From: Flavobacteriales bacterium 34_180_T64
GTDB taxonomy: Bacteria > Bacteroidota > Bacteroidia > Flavobacteriales > Flavobacteriaceae
Direction: 5' to 3'
NCBI GenBank assembly: GCA_002162765.1
Contig: MAAR01000002.1
Coordinates: forward strand, 56,169-120,168
Length of the DNA stretch: 64,000 bases
How positions within the stretch are numbered: the stretch's first letter is position 1; each line of letters starts with the position of its first letter. A model generated the notes under the pieces. It worked only from the letters and a program-made list of their open reading frames with translations, was not told the DNA's origin and did no database searches. Below, one piece after another: positions 29,177 through 38,278 of this stretch. Both the position numbers and the translations under genes were made by a program.

Positions 29177-30362
29177 TCTCAGTATTCTCATTATTTTCAT
29201 CTTATTTTCATGCACAAAACCTATAGAACATATTGGAGATACTTCAGTTTCGGTATTTAAGGACAGACATTTATATTTTGATATGGCATTCAAGACGGAT
29301 ACTTTAAAAGAAATAAATGGAACGTATCATCTCGATGCTGGTCGTGTATTGCTCAAAAAAATAAAATTACCTACATATTTTGCACAACCAAAAGTTACGG
29401 TGCACATGACTTTGACTTCTAATGGAGATCCTTGGGATAAATCTGGTTCATTATTTGTAATTCCAAACACCGCTGATTTAAGCGTTCTTGATTTTGAAAA
29501 TGGATCTTTTGATGCTAAACAACTAAATGAAGATTTTCCCGGAATTCAAAGTTTCAACGCCGAACAAAAAACGTTTCAACCTAATGTAGAGTTATTGCGT
29601 TTTATGACACCTTTTGGGGTTGGTCATTTTAATACAGATGAGCGCATTGCAGAACGGAAACCTGTATATATTCCGAAATGGGAAGACAACGTAGAATGGA
29701 CACAAGACATTACACAATTACTACCATTACTAAATGATGAAGTTTATATAGGTGTTTATATTGATACTTGGACAAAAGAAGGTTACAACTTTAGTGTGGA
29801 CCTACAATTTGAAGAAAGTAATATTCCGAACCACATTAAGAAAAACCAAGGGATAATTCCTATAGTCAATACCACTAAATACGTTTCGGATCAAGGCTAT
29901 TACGATGCTTTTTCCAAAGGAAACCTCAACGTAAAAGTCACGTTTGAATCAGAATTAAAAAATGCAAAACTATATTATATTACTACAGGACATGGCGGAC
30001 ATGCTGAAGGGGATGAATTCACCAAAAAAGAACATATCATTTCTTTTAATAATCAAGTTGTAAAACAGTTCACACCTTGGCGCGATGACTGTGCGGCTTT
30101 TAGACGTTTTAATCCACATTCGGGAGTTTGGACGGAACCAGCAACCTGGAAAGGCGAAGCCATTGAAGAACGCATAGCTTCTTCAGATTATTCGAGATCA
30201 AATTGGTGTCCTGGAAGTGATATATTGCCAGAAGTTATTGATCTTGGAACCATTGCTTCTGGAATTCATGAATTTGAGTTTTCGGTGCCAGAAGCTCAAG
30301 CTATAGATGGAAATAAAATTAACTATTGGATGACCTCAGCTTATATTGTGTATGACCTTTAA
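29166..30362 (+). CDS. PNGase F-like lipoprotein (peptide N-glycosidase family)
   Basis: A 398-residue lipoprotein with lipobox IFILFSC (Cys16). Two PNGase F-type beta-sandwich domains are recognisable (about 40-220 and 225-398). Asp91 in DPWDKSG lines up with the catalytic Asp60 of PNGase F (mature numbering, from my knowledge of that enzyme), and Glu284 in GDEFTKK with Glu206. The position of Glu118 is Asp200 in YIDTWTKEG, a conservative change. The disulfide cysteines in RDDCAAF and NWCPGSD are kept. PNGase F cleaves N-glycans from asparagine. Activity is likely but untested given Asp200. The stop overlaps the start of the GH2 gene by 11 bases. Confidence 0.85.
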   Translation: MKINLSILIIFILFSCTKPIEHIGDTSVSVFKDRHLYFDMAFKTDTLKEINGTYHLDAGRVLLKKIKLPTYFAQPKVTVHMTLTSNGDPWDKSGSLFVIPNTADLSVLDFENGSFDAKQLNEDFPGIQSFNAEQKTFQPNVELLRFMTPFGVGHFNTDERIAERKPVYIPKWEDNVEWTQDITQLLPLLNDEVYIGVYIDTWTKEGYNFSVDLQFEESNIPNHIKKNQGIIPIVNTTKYVSDQGYYDAFSKGNLNVKVTFESELKNAKLYYITTGHGGHAEGDEFTKKEHIISFNNQVVKQFTPWRDDCAAFRRFNPHSGVWTEPATWKGEAIEERIASSDYSRSNWCPGSDILPEVIDLGTIASGIHEFEFSVPEAQAIDGNKINYWMTSAYIVYDL

Positions 30363-32814
30363 AAATGGACTTGTATGTATATTACTAGGACTTACAACTT
30401 GGAGTTGTAAGGAAAATAAGGACTTGCCTATTCATTTAAATTTAGATCAAGATTGGAGTTTTAAGCAGGTGAATGATTCTATATGGATGTCTGCAACAAT
30501 TCCTGGAAATGTGCATTCTGATTTATTAGATCATAAGTTGATTAAAGATCCATTTATTGGAGACAACGCTGTACATTTGGATTGGGTTTCAGAATCAGGC
30601 TGGGAATATCAATCTAATTTTTCAGTCGAAGACATCACGTTTCAAAAGAAACACATCACACTCAATTTTGAAGGCTTAGACACATACGCTTCTGTGTTTT
30701 TAAATGATAGTCTCATTTTAAAAACGGATAATGCTTTCCGAGAATTTGAAGTCGATGTAAAATCCATTATTAAGTCCGAAAATGAGCTACGTATCGTCTT
30801 TGAAAACACAACAACTCATGAATATGCAGCAAAAGGAAATCTAAGTTACCAACTCCCAGAAGGGAGTCGCATATTTACTAGAAAAGCACAATTTCAATAT
30901 GGTTGGGATTGGGGGCCGAAATTAAATACATCAGGAATTTGGCGCCCTATTGGTTTAAATGCTTGGAATGATTTAAAAATTAGAGATGTTTATGTTGATC
31001 AAATTGAATTAAATGATTCTGTTGCTGAATTTATATTGGATATTAAAGTTCACGCTGAAGACAAGAGTAATTTGTCTTATAATATTTATGTAAATGACAA
31101 ACTTAATACAACATATTCAGATCAGAATAAATCAAAAATTACATTCCAAATCAAAAACCCTAAACGCTGGTGGCCTCATAATATAGGTGAACCCTACTTA
31201 TACAATTTTAAAATTGTAATTAGAGATAACAAAACCATTCTAGATACTTTTCAGCTAAAAAAAGGCTTACGAACTATAGAACTAGTAACGGAAAAAGATA
31301 GTATTGGTGAATCCTTTTATTTTAAAGTGAATGATGTGCCAATCTATATGAAAGGGTCAAATTACATTCCGCAAAACAGCATGCAAAATCACGTGACTGA
31401 CTCGCATTATGAAAATCTTTTAACAGATGTTGTAGATGCAAATATGAATATGTTGCGAGTTTGGGGAGGTGGTATATATGAAAACGATATTTTTTATGAT
31501 TTATGTGATGAAAAAGGAATTTTAGTTTGGCAAGATTTCATGTTTGCTTGTGCGATGTATCCTGGTGATGCAGACTTTCTAGAGAATGTAAAACAAGAAG
31601 CCATCGAAAATGTCACTAGACTCAGAAACCATGCTTCCATTGCCCTTTGGTGTGGTAATAACGAAAACTCTGAAGGCTGGAATCGATGGGGATGGCAAGT
31701 GAATCGTTCAGAAGAAGAGAAAGAAGAAATTTGGAATAATTACTTAAACGTTTTTGATTCTATTTTACCAAAAGTCGTTGCGCAATATAGTAATACAGAT
31801 TACTGGCAATCTTCACCAAAATATGGAAGAGGAAATCCAAAATATAAATTCGAAGGTGATGCACATGACTGGTGGATTTGGCATGACGCCTACCCTTTTG
31901 AGCATCTAGAACACAATGTGCCTCGTTTTATGAGTGAATTCGGATTTCAATCCTTTCCAGGATATGAAACCATACAATACATCAACCAGAAGGACAGTCT
32001 TGATATTTCATCCGAAGCATTTAAAACACATCAAAAGCAGCTACGAGGATTTCAACTCATAGACGAATATATGCATCGCGATTTCCCTGTTCCCGATACT
32101 GCTGAAGATTACATCTACATGAGTCAGGTATTACAAGCCTATGGCATCACTAAAGGAATAGAAGCACATCGTAGAGCTAAACCTTATAACATGGGAACTC
32201 TATATTGGCAACTTAATGACTGCTGGCCAGCAATTTCATGGTCGAGTATTGATTTTTCAGGGCAATGGAAAGCACTACACTATAAAATCAAAAAATCATT
32301 TGAAAACATATTGGTGTCATCAAGCGTAGTAGATGACAGCTTAATAACTTATGTTGTTAATGATCGTTTAAAAAACATGGCTGGCACGTTAAGTTTGAAG
32401 CTCATCGACTTTAGCGGTCAAGAATTATGGAAATCTAATACTCTTATTGAGGTAGACGCTAACAGTAGCAAAATTTATTCGGTAATAAACTTAAAAGGCA
32501 TCGACAAAACGAATGCAGTTTTAGTCGCAACCGTCAACAATCATTCCTTCAACTATTATCTTTCAAAACCAAAGGAATTGAAATTAAAACCTGCAGTGAT
32601 TCAACAGTCAATACAAAAAACAGAAACCGGATTTAGGATTGAACTTTCAAGCACTTCTTTACAAAAGGATGTGTTCCTCTTTACAGACAGTCATGGCCAT
32701 TTTAGTGATAATTATTTCGATTTACTACCAAATGAGACCATTACCATAGACTTTAAATCGGAAGCCACAGACCTAGAATTAAAATTGAAAAGCTTGAACA
32801 TGTTTATAGATTAG
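30352..32814 (+). CDS. Lipoprotein beta-mannosidase, GH2
   Basis: Read from ATG 30352 (an in-frame TTG lies 6 bases earlier) this is an 820-residue lipoprotein, MTFKNGLVCILLGLTTWSC being the signal. The sugar-binding jelly-roll domain (DQDWSFKQ, IPGNVHSDLL, about 30-190) has the arrangement of GH2 beta-mannosidases. The barrel carries the acid/base Glu438 in WCGNNENSEGW and the nucleophile Glu529 in FMSEFGFQSFPG. Beta-mannosidase hydrolyses the Man-beta-1,4-GlcNAc bond at the core of N-glycans. With the adjacent PNGase F-like and GH20 proteins it fits N-glycan core breakdown. Its stop overlaps the convergent prmC by 11 bases. Confidence 0.93.
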   Translation: MTFKNGLVCILLGLTTWSCKENKDLPIHLNLDQDWSFKQVNDSIWMSATIPGNVHSDLLDHKLIKDPFIGDNAVHLDWVSESGWEYQSNFSVEDITFQKKHITLNFEGLDTYASVFLNDSLILKTDNAFREFEVDVKSIIKSENELRIVFENTTTHEYAAKGNLSYQLPEGSRIFTRKAQFQYGWDWGPKLNTSGIWRPIGLNAWNDLKIRDVYVDQIELNDSVAEFILDIKVHAEDKSNLSYNIYVNDKLNTTYSDQNKSKITFQIKNPKRWWPHNIGEPYLYNFKIVIRDNKTILDTFQLKKGLRTIELVTEKDSIGESFYFKVNDVPIYMKGSNYIPQNSMQNHVTDSHYENLLTDVVDANMNMLRVWGGGIYENDIFYDLCDEKGILVWQDFMFACAMYPGDADFLENVKQEAIENVTRLRNHASIALWCGNNENSEGWNRWGWQVNRSEEEKEEIWNNYLNVFDSILPKVVAQYSNTDYWQSSPKYGRGNPKYKFEGDAHDWWIWHDAYPFEHLEHNVPRFMSEFGFQSFPGYETIQYINQKDSLDISSEAFKTHQKQLRGFQLIDEYMHRDFPVPDTAEDYIYMSQVLQAYGITKGIEAHRRAKPYNMGTLYWQLNDCWPAISWSSIDFSGQWKALHYKIKKSFENILVSSSVVDDSLITYVVNDRLKNMAGTLSLKLIDFSGQELWKSNTLIEVDANSSKIYSVINLKGIDKTNAVLVATVNNHSFNYYLSKPKELKLKPAVIQQSIQKTETGFRIELSSTSLQKDVFLFTDSHGHFSDNYFDLLPNETITIDFKSEATDLELKLKSLNMFID

Positions 32815-33658
32815 ACTTTGTTCCTTTTATCATTCTATCATTGCCAAAAATATCTTGTTTTAATTCGATATTGTCAAAATGGTGTTCTATGAGCAAATCC
32901 TTCATTTCTTTTCCTAAGTATTGATTAATTTCAAAATACAATTGCCCGTTAGGTTTTAGGGCTTCAGATGCCAATTTTGTTATTTGATTGTAAAATAACA
33001 ATGCGTCTTCATCTTCAACAAACAAAGCCAAATGCGGTTCAAAGTTGAGCACATTTGCCTTCATTTCAGACTTTTCGAGTTCTCTAACATAAGGTGGATT
33101 CGAAACAATAACATCAAATTTTAAATCTTTAATATCCCAATTCAAAATATCAGCTTCAATACATTCGACTTCAACATCATTTAACTTGGCATTACGCTGT
33201 GCAACTTTCAACGCCGAGGTACTAACATCTAAAGCATGGACTTTTGCATTTACTAGGTGTTTAGCTAGTGACACAGAAATGCATCCACTCCCAGCGCCAA
33301 TATCTAAAATAGAAATCGATTCACCTGATTCATTTTCCTTAACAATCCAATCCACCAACTCTTCAGTTTCTGGCCGTGGAATAAGTACCGATTCATTGAC
33401 TTCGAAAGTGAGTCCATAAAATTCGGTTTCTCCCAAAATATATTGAATGGGCTCATAGTGTTGTAAACGTTCTATAGCTTCCTGGTATTTATCGTACTTT
33501 TTACCCGATACCTTCTGGTATAAATTCAAGGACACTTCAAACGGTTTCAGTTTTAAGATTTGCTCAGTCAACAAATTAAAAAACGAACCGATTTCTGTTT
33601 CGGGATAATAGCCAAGTAAAGCGTTATTAAAATAAGTACGAAGTGATTTTAGTATCAT
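32804..33658 (-). CDS. prmC: Release factor glutamine methyltransferase
   Basis: A SAM-dependent methyltransferase of 284 residues that methylates the GGQ glutamine of peptide chain release factors. LDIGAGSGCISVSLA is the SAM-binding motif I and VSNPPYV the NPPY amide-methylation motif. The helical N-terminal release-factor binding domain includes YQEAIERLQHYEPIQYILGETEFYG. I chose ATG 33658 because it overlaps the upstream acetyltransferase stop as ATGA; the frame is open further to 33688. Confidence 0.94.
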   Translation of the reverse strand: MILKSLRTYFNNALLGYYPETEIGSFFNLLTEQILKLKPFEVSLNLYQKVSGKKYDKYQEAIERLQHYEPIQYILGETEFYGLTFEVNESVLIPRPETEELVDWIVKENESGESISILDIGAGSGCISVSLAKHLVNAKVHALDVSTSALKVAQRNAKLNDVEVECIEADILNWDIKDLKFDVIVSNPPYVRELEKSEMKANVLNFEPHLALFVEDEDALLFYNQITKLASEALKPNGQLYFEINQYLGKEMKDLLIEHHFDNIELKQDIFGNDRMIKGTKSNL

Positions 33659-34149
33659 ATAAGTTTTTTTATCATCCAAACACCACATGAATAATGCCCT
33701 GTATCTCCAAGAGGTTTGTCTAAATGTTGAAAACCGAAGCTTTCATAAATGTGTATTGCTGCTTTGAGTTGTGAAGCAGATTCTAAATAACAGGTTTCAT
33801 ATCCCAAATTTCTGGCTGCTTCTATACATTTTAAAAACAATTGCTTACCCAATCCTTTACCTCGAATTTTTGGTGAAAAGTACATTTTTTGAAGCTCACA
33901 TATATTCCCATCAAAGTCTTTCAAATGTTTTATTCCTCCTCCTCCTAATACTTCAAAATCAGTCGCAATTACATAATACACCTCATCCTCGCCTCTATAA
34001 GATTCATACATAAAAGGCGTTTCCGCATCTTCATAAGCGGTACCTATTAATGGCAGACCATATTCTGGAAAAACAGCCTTAATAACCGCTTCAATTTGAA
34101 GATTGTCCTCTGGTCTAATTTCTCTAATAACAATATTATCTTTGCTCAC
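33655..34149 (-). CDS. GNAT family N-acetyltransferase
   Basis: A 164-residue GNAT protein. IRPEDNLQIEAVIKAVF starts the fold. LQKMYFSPKIRGKGLGKQLFLKC is the acetyl-CoA pyrophosphate loop (R-G-K-G-L-G), and ETCYLESASQLKAAIHIYESFGF is motif B. It starts with a GTG codon. It is coupled to prmC by a 4-base ATGA overlap. The substrate is unknown. Confidence 0.9.
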   Translation of the reverse strand: MSKDNIVIREIRPEDNLQIEAVIKAVFPEYGLPLIGTAYEDAETPFMYESYRGEDEVYYVIATDFEVLGGGGIKHLKDFDGNICELQKMYFSPKIRGKGLGKQLFLKCIEAARNLGYETCYLESASQLKAAIHIYESFGFQHLDKPLGDTGHYSCGVWMIKKLI

Positions 34150-34159
34150 TTTAATGTAC

Positions 34160-34167
34160 TATTTTTG
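34160..34167 (+). promoter_or_regulatory. Bacteroidota-type -7 element for the LEA2-ribD operon
   Basis: The plus strand reads TATTTTTG, a full TAnnTTTG match, 33 bases before the ATG at 34200. A TTTG at 34141-34144 is 15 bases upstream, shorter than the usual 19-21. Confidence 0.4.
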
Positions 34168-34199
34168 TACAGTGAAGATACACATAAATCTATTTTTCT

Positions 34200-34667
34200 A
34201 TGATGCGAAACCTATTTTTATTATTAACAATCACTGTTTTTTGTACGAGTTGCAGCATTAAAGAAAAACCTGTGTTTCTAAGGGTTGAAAATATCGAGGT
34301 TTTAGATGCCAACCTTGAGCTCATAACTGTTAAAGCAGACGCTTTTTTTGAGAATCCAAATGATATAAGAGGCTCGCTAAAAAGTGATGAAATAGCAGTA
34401 TTTGTTAATGATGTTAAAATAGCCAAAGTATCATCAGAAGATTTTAAAGTACCTGCAAAAAAAGAGTTCAGTATACCATTAACGGTTAATATTAGTACCG
34501 ATAGTATCCTAAAAGGAGACTCTCAATCCATTTTCAGCAGCCTTTTAAATAGTGTTCTTAGTAAAAGTTTAAAAGTGCAATATAAAGGCGATATCGTTTA
34601 TAAAACACTTGGATTCTCATACGCCTATCCTATTGATGAAACGGAAACTGTAAAAATTAAGTTTTGA
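34200..34667 (+). CDS. LEA type 2-like lipoprotein
   Basis: A 155-residue lipoprotein (signal MMRNLFLLLTITVFCTSC, lipid Cys18) with one beta-sandwich domain of the LEA-2/WHy type: LELITVKADAFFENPNDIRGSLKSDE and VPAKKEFSIPLTVNI are typical strands, the first with the N-P motif of that fold. The function is unknown. Its TGA stop is part of the TTGA shared with the TTG start of ribD, so the two genes are coupled. Confidence 0.75.
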   Translation: MMRNLFLLLTITVFCTSCSIKEKPVFLRVENIEVLDANLELITVKADAFFENPNDIRGSLKSDEIAVFVNDVKIAKVSSEDFKVPAKKEFSIPLTVNISTDSILKGDSQSIFSSLLNSVLSKSLKVQYKGDIVYKTLGFSYAYPIDETETVKIKF

Positions 34668-35665
34668 GTCATAAACAATACATACAACGCTGTATTGAAA
34701 TTGGAACGTTTGGATTAGGAACAACAGCTCCAAATCCAATGGTCGGTTGTGTTATTGTTCATAACCACAAAATTATTGGTGAAGGCTATACAAGTCCTTA
34801 TGGAGGCTCTCATGCCGAAGTTAATGCCATCAATGCTGTAGAAGATAAATTGTTACTTTCTGAGTCTACACTTTACGTAACACTTGAACCCTGTTCCCAT
34901 TTTGGAAAGACACCTCCTTGTAGTGATTTAATAATTAAGTATAAAATTCCAAATGTTGTTATTGGAACCATGGATACGCACTCTAAAGTCGCTGGAAATG
35001 GCATCGCTTCGCTTCAAAACAAAAACGTAAATATTACTGTTGGAGTTTTAGAGGACGCTTGCAAAATGCATCACAAACGCTTTTTTACATACCATAATAA
35101 ACAGAGACCTTATATTATATTAAAATGGGCTCAAACATTAGATGGCTATGTTGCTCCTATTGAAAAAATCAAAAAAGAACCCGTTTGGATTACTAATGAA
35201 ATATCGAGGCAATTAGTTCATAAATGGAGAGCTGAAGAACAAGCAATCTTAGTAGGGAATAAAACAGTAATGGAAGATAATCCATCGTTAACAGTTAGAG
35301 ACTGGACGGGTAATAATCCTATTCGAATTATCATTGACAGCTCTAATAAATTATCTAAATCGTACGCCATTTTCGATAACGAAGCCGAGACAATATTAAT
35401 TACGGCTGATGACATTACATCTGATGAAAACGCTACCAAGCAAATTTGTGACAACTTATTTCGAAGACAAATCAATTCTGTAATTATAGAAGGTGGTGCT
35501 CAAACAATTCAATCATTTATTGACACTAATTTATGGGATGAAGCTCGAGTATTTACTGGAAACATTAAGTTTGGGAACGGAATTAAGGCTCCTGAATTTT
35601 CAGGGCGAATAACCTCAGAACAACTCATATTTGAAGATCAACTAAAAATTTTTAATAATGATTAA
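34664..35665 (+). CDS. ribD: Bifunctional riboflavin biosynthesis deaminase/reductase RibD
   Basis: A 333-residue two-domain enzyme of riboflavin synthesis. The deaminase domain (about 1-145) has the zinc ligands His50 with catalytic Glu52 (SHAEVNA), Cys77 and Cys86 (EPCSHFGKTPPC). The reductase domain follows (ILKWAQTLDGYVA to about 333). The reading starts with TTG at 34664: MSHKQYIQRCIEIGTFGLGT aligns with the normal RibD N-terminus, and no ATG occurs before the conserved residues. The TTG overlaps the preceding stop as TTGA. Confidence 0.95.
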   Translation: MSHKQYIQRCIEIGTFGLGTTAPNPMVGCVIVHNHKIIGEGYTSPYGGSHAEVNAINAVEDKLLLSESTLYVTLEPCSHFGKTPPCSDLIIKYKIPNVVIGTMDTHSKVAGNGIASLQNKNVNITVGVLEDACKMHHKRFFTYHNKQRPYIILKWAQTLDGYVAPIEKIKKEPVWITNEISRQLVHKWRAEEQAILVGNKTVMEDNPSLTVRDWTGNNPIRIIIDSSNKLSKSYAIFDNEAETILITADDITSDENATKQICDNLFRRQINSVIIEGGAQTIQSFIDTNLWDEARVFTGNIKFGNGIKAPEFSGRITSEQLIFEDQLKIFNND

Positions 35666-36269
35666 AACCTTAATTTTCGATTTTGGTGATGTCTTTATCA
35701 ATTTAGACAAACAAGGTGCAATGCAAACTGCACTTAATTTATTTGAATTTGATGAATTCCCAGAAGAATTACTTGCCGTCAATAGTTTATATGAACAAGG
35801 ATTGTTGACCACAAGAGAGTTTTTAGAGTCCTATACTGATAATTTTCCAGAGCATTCTGAACAAGATATTATTAAAACTTGGAATTGTATCCTAAAAGAT
35901 TTCCCAATACATCGCTTGGAATTCATTCAGCAATTAGCAAAAGAAAACAAGTATAAATTAATTCTGTTAAGCAATACGAATACACTTCATATTGATTGGA
36001 TTATTGAGCATGTTCCGTTTTACAACGACTTTAAAGCAGCCTTTAATGCTTTCTATTTAAGTCATGAAATCCATTTGCGAAAACCAGATAGAGAAATTTT
36101 CGATTTTGTATTGAAAGAGAACTCGCTTTTACCAGAAGAAACCTTATTTATTGACGATACTGAAGAAAATATAATTGCGGCCAAAACAATGAGAATTCAT
36201 ACTTGGCAAATTGATCCAATAACAGAAGACGTCGTTAATTTATTCACAGCAAAAAAAGAGCTCTTTTGA
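35658..36269 (+). CDS. HAD-superfamily phosphatase
   Basis: A 203-residue haloacid dehalogenase-type hydrolase. FDFGDVF at the N-terminus (nucleophile Asp8) is motif I. ILLSNTNTLH is motif II. HEIHLRKPDREIF has the motif III lysine, and LFIDDTEENI is the motif IV acidic pair. Between motifs I and II is a small helical cap, as in YihX-like phosphatases. Position directly after ribD (8-base overlap) would suit the unidentified phosphatase step of riboflavin synthesis, but this is only inference from context. Confidence 0.88.
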   Translation: MIKTLIFDFGDVFINLDKQGAMQTALNLFEFDEFPEELLAVNSLYEQGLLTTREFLESYTDNFPEHSEQDIIKTWNCILKDFPIHRLEFIQQLAKENKYKLILLSNTNTLHIDWIIEHVPFYNDFKAAFNAFYLSHEIHLRKPDREIFDFVLKENSLLPEETLFIDDTEENIIAAKTMRIHTWQIDPITEDVVNLFTAKKELF

Positions 36270-37129
36270 TATATTTACTTCTTAGTATTCTTGCTTCAAC
36301 TTTAATTTTTATAACGTTTAAATTATTCGATAAGTATAATGTAAATACACTTCAAGCGATAGTAATCAATTATATTGTAGCCTGTGCATTTGGCGTTTTA
36401 AGCTACGAATCTCCATTAGATCTACAATCAATTGTTGGTGCGCCTTGGTTCTATGGCGCATTCGCACTTGGATTCCTATTTATATTTGTATTTAGTGTTA
36501 TGGCATTAACAGCACAGCGTAATGGCCTTTCAGTTGCATCTGTGGCCTCAAAAATGAGTGTCGTAATTCCAATAGTATTTGGTATTTATGTCTATAACGA
36601 AAGTGCAGGTCTTCAAAAAACAATAGGAATCTTACTGGCACTCGTAGCAGTATATTTGGCTTCAGTGAAGTCTAAAACAAAAATTAAATTCAAAAAGAAT
36701 TTATTGTTTCCTATTCTACTTTTTGTTGGCTCAGGTACCATTGATACCTCAATAAAATATTTGGAACGGACTTATGTAGGCGAAGATGGCATTCCGATAT
36801 TCTCTGCTACTGTATTTCTATTTGCTGGAATAATTGGCGCTAGTATTCTTGTTGTTGAAATAATTAAGGGGAAGTTTAGTTTTGATTATAAAAGTATATT
36901 TGGTGGCGTGTTATTAGGAATAATTAATTACTATTCCATTCTATTTCTTTTGAAAGCCTTAAATTTTGAAGGTACCGAAAGCTCAACAATTTTTACAATT
37001 AATAATGTCGCTGTTGTGATGCTTTCAACAGTATTAGGTTTGCTTTTTTTCAAAGAACATATTTCAGGAAAAAATTGGATCGGTATCGTATTAGCCATCA
37101 TATCCATATTTTTAGTGACATTTGCCTAA
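36266..37129 (+). CDS. EamA/DMT-family transporter
   Basis: A 287-residue membrane protein with about ten predicted helices in two EamA halves (about 1-125 and 140-287). The internal symmetry and motifs such as SVVIPIVFGIYVYNESAG and LGLLFFKEHISGKNWIG are those of drug/metabolite transporters. It starts at TTG 36266 because that TTG overlaps the previous TGA stop and yields a complete first helix (MIYLLLSILASTLIFI). The substrate is unknown. Confidence 0.85.
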   Translation: MIYLLLSILASTLIFITFKLFDKYNVNTLQAIVINYIVACAFGVLSYESPLDLQSIVGAPWFYGAFALGFLFIFVFSVMALTAQRNGLSVASVASKMSVVIPIVFGIYVYNESAGLQKTIGILLALVAVYLASVKSKTKIKFKKNLLFPILLFVGSGTIDTSIKYLERTYVGEDGIPIFSATVFLFAGIIGASILVVEIIKGKFSFDYKSIFGGVLLGIINYYSILFLLKALNFEGTESSTIFTINNVAVVMLSTVLGLLFFKEHISGKNWIGIVLAIISIFLVTFA

Positions 37130-37744
37130 ATGAAAGACACCTATAACACAATTACAAAAGCCTCAGAAGACGTCTTATTTAAAGATAAGAATAGTAAATT
37201 CTATGGCTATGCATTTCCGGTCTTAAATGAAGAGGCAATCAAGTTGCATCTTAATCAATTGAAAAAACAGCACCATTCGGCAAGACATTGGTGTTATGCG
37301 TATCAACTCGGAACTCAGGAATCGAATTATGTATTTAGAGCTAATGATGATGGCGAACCAAACAATAGTGCTGGCATGCCCATTTATGGACAAATCAAAT
37401 CTTTTGAAGTTACCAATATTTTAATTGTGGTTGTGCGTTACTTTGGCGGTGTTAAACTAGGCGTTGGAGGTTTAATTAATGCGTACAAAACTGCCGCCCA
37501 AATGGCATTGGAACATTCAAAAATTATTGAAAAAACGATAACTGTAAATTACGTTGTTACTTTTGATTATAAAAACATGAATAAGGTCATGCGAATTATT
37601 AAGGAAAAGCAACTTAAAATTATAAATCAGAACTTAGAATTAAATTGTAAAATCACTATTTCGGTTCGATTAAAAGATGCAGACGCCATTTTTGAAGCAT
37701 TTAATAATTTATACGACATAAAAATTACGAAGTTAAACGATTAA
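37130..37744 (+). CDS. YigZ/IMPACT family protein
   Basis: A 204-residue protein with the UPF0029/IMPACT N-terminal domain (LFKDKNSKFYGYAFPV, HHSARHWCYAYQ, NDDGEPNNSAGMPI, RYFGGVKLGVGGLINAY) and a C-terminal ferredoxin-like DUF1949 domain. Bacterial YigZ proteins have no agreed biochemical role. It directly follows the EamA gene, with an ATG at the base after the stop. Its TAA overlaps the stop of the convergent thioesterase at 37741-37744. Confidence 0.92.
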   Translation: MKDTYNTITKASEDVLFKDKNSKFYGYAFPVLNEEAIKLHLNQLKKQHHSARHWCYAYQLGTQESNYVFRANDDGEPNNSAGMPIYGQIKSFEVTNILIVVVRYFGGVKLGVGGLINAYKTAAQMALEHSKIIEKTITVNYVVTFDYKNMNKVMRIIKEKQLKIINQNLELNCKITISVRLKDADAIFEAFNNLYDIKITKLND

Positions 37745-38151
37745 TTTTGCAGTTTATCTAAAATATATTGTGGGCATCTGGTAGGCCTATTCCTTTTAAT
37801 ATCCATAAACACCAATCCAACAATCGCAGTTGTTATTATTTCACCTGCTTCATTTAATATTTCGCAATCAAATTCTATCGTTACAGAAGGTAGTTTTGAT
37901 AATTGGGTTTTAACTTTTATAACATCGTCATAACGTGCCGGCTTTTTGAAATTTATTTGAAGTGAAATCACAGGCAACATCACTCCTTCTGCCTCCATTT
38001 CCTTATATGACAGCCCGAATTTTCTAAGCCATTCTATCCTTCCTATTTCAAAATACTGGGCATAATTTCCATGATAAACAATTCCCATTTGATCCGTTTC
38101 TCCATATCGAACTCGTAATTGTGTTTCATCGTATTTCGGCAAGTTTGGCAT
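37741..38151 (-). CDS. Hotdog-fold acyl-CoA thioesterase, YbgC/4HBT type
   Basis: A 136-residue hotdog thioesterase. RYGETDQMGIVYHGNYAQYFEIGR is the 4HBT signature with Asp in TDQMG as catalytic residue, followed by the helix EWLRKFGLSYKEMEAEG. Such enzymes hydrolyse acyl-CoA esters, and YbgC members associate with the cell envelope Tol system elsewhere. No Tol genes are near. It is convergent with YigZ and shares 4 bases, TTAA, with it. It is divergent from dnaA. Confidence 0.92.
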   Translation of the reverse strand: MPNLPKYDETQLRVRYGETDQMGIVYHGNYAQYFEIGRIEWLRKFGLSYKEMEAEGVMLPVISLQINFKKPARYDDVIKVKTQLSKLPSVTIEFDCEILNEAGEIITTAIVGLVFMDIKRNRPTRCPQYILDKLQN

Positions 38152-38278
38152 AATCTTTAGATTTTTTTTTGTACTTTCAAGCAGAATTAAACATGAGGAA
38201 AAATTTCTAGAAATTCAACACTTTTTGATTTTTTTTTTAAGAAATTTGTTCACATATTTGTCATGCTAAAAATGGTTC

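Noticed and set aside
34190..34426. Minus-strand frame opposite the LEA2-like gene
   Set aside because: It mirrors a well-supported lipoprotein gene and has no features of its own.
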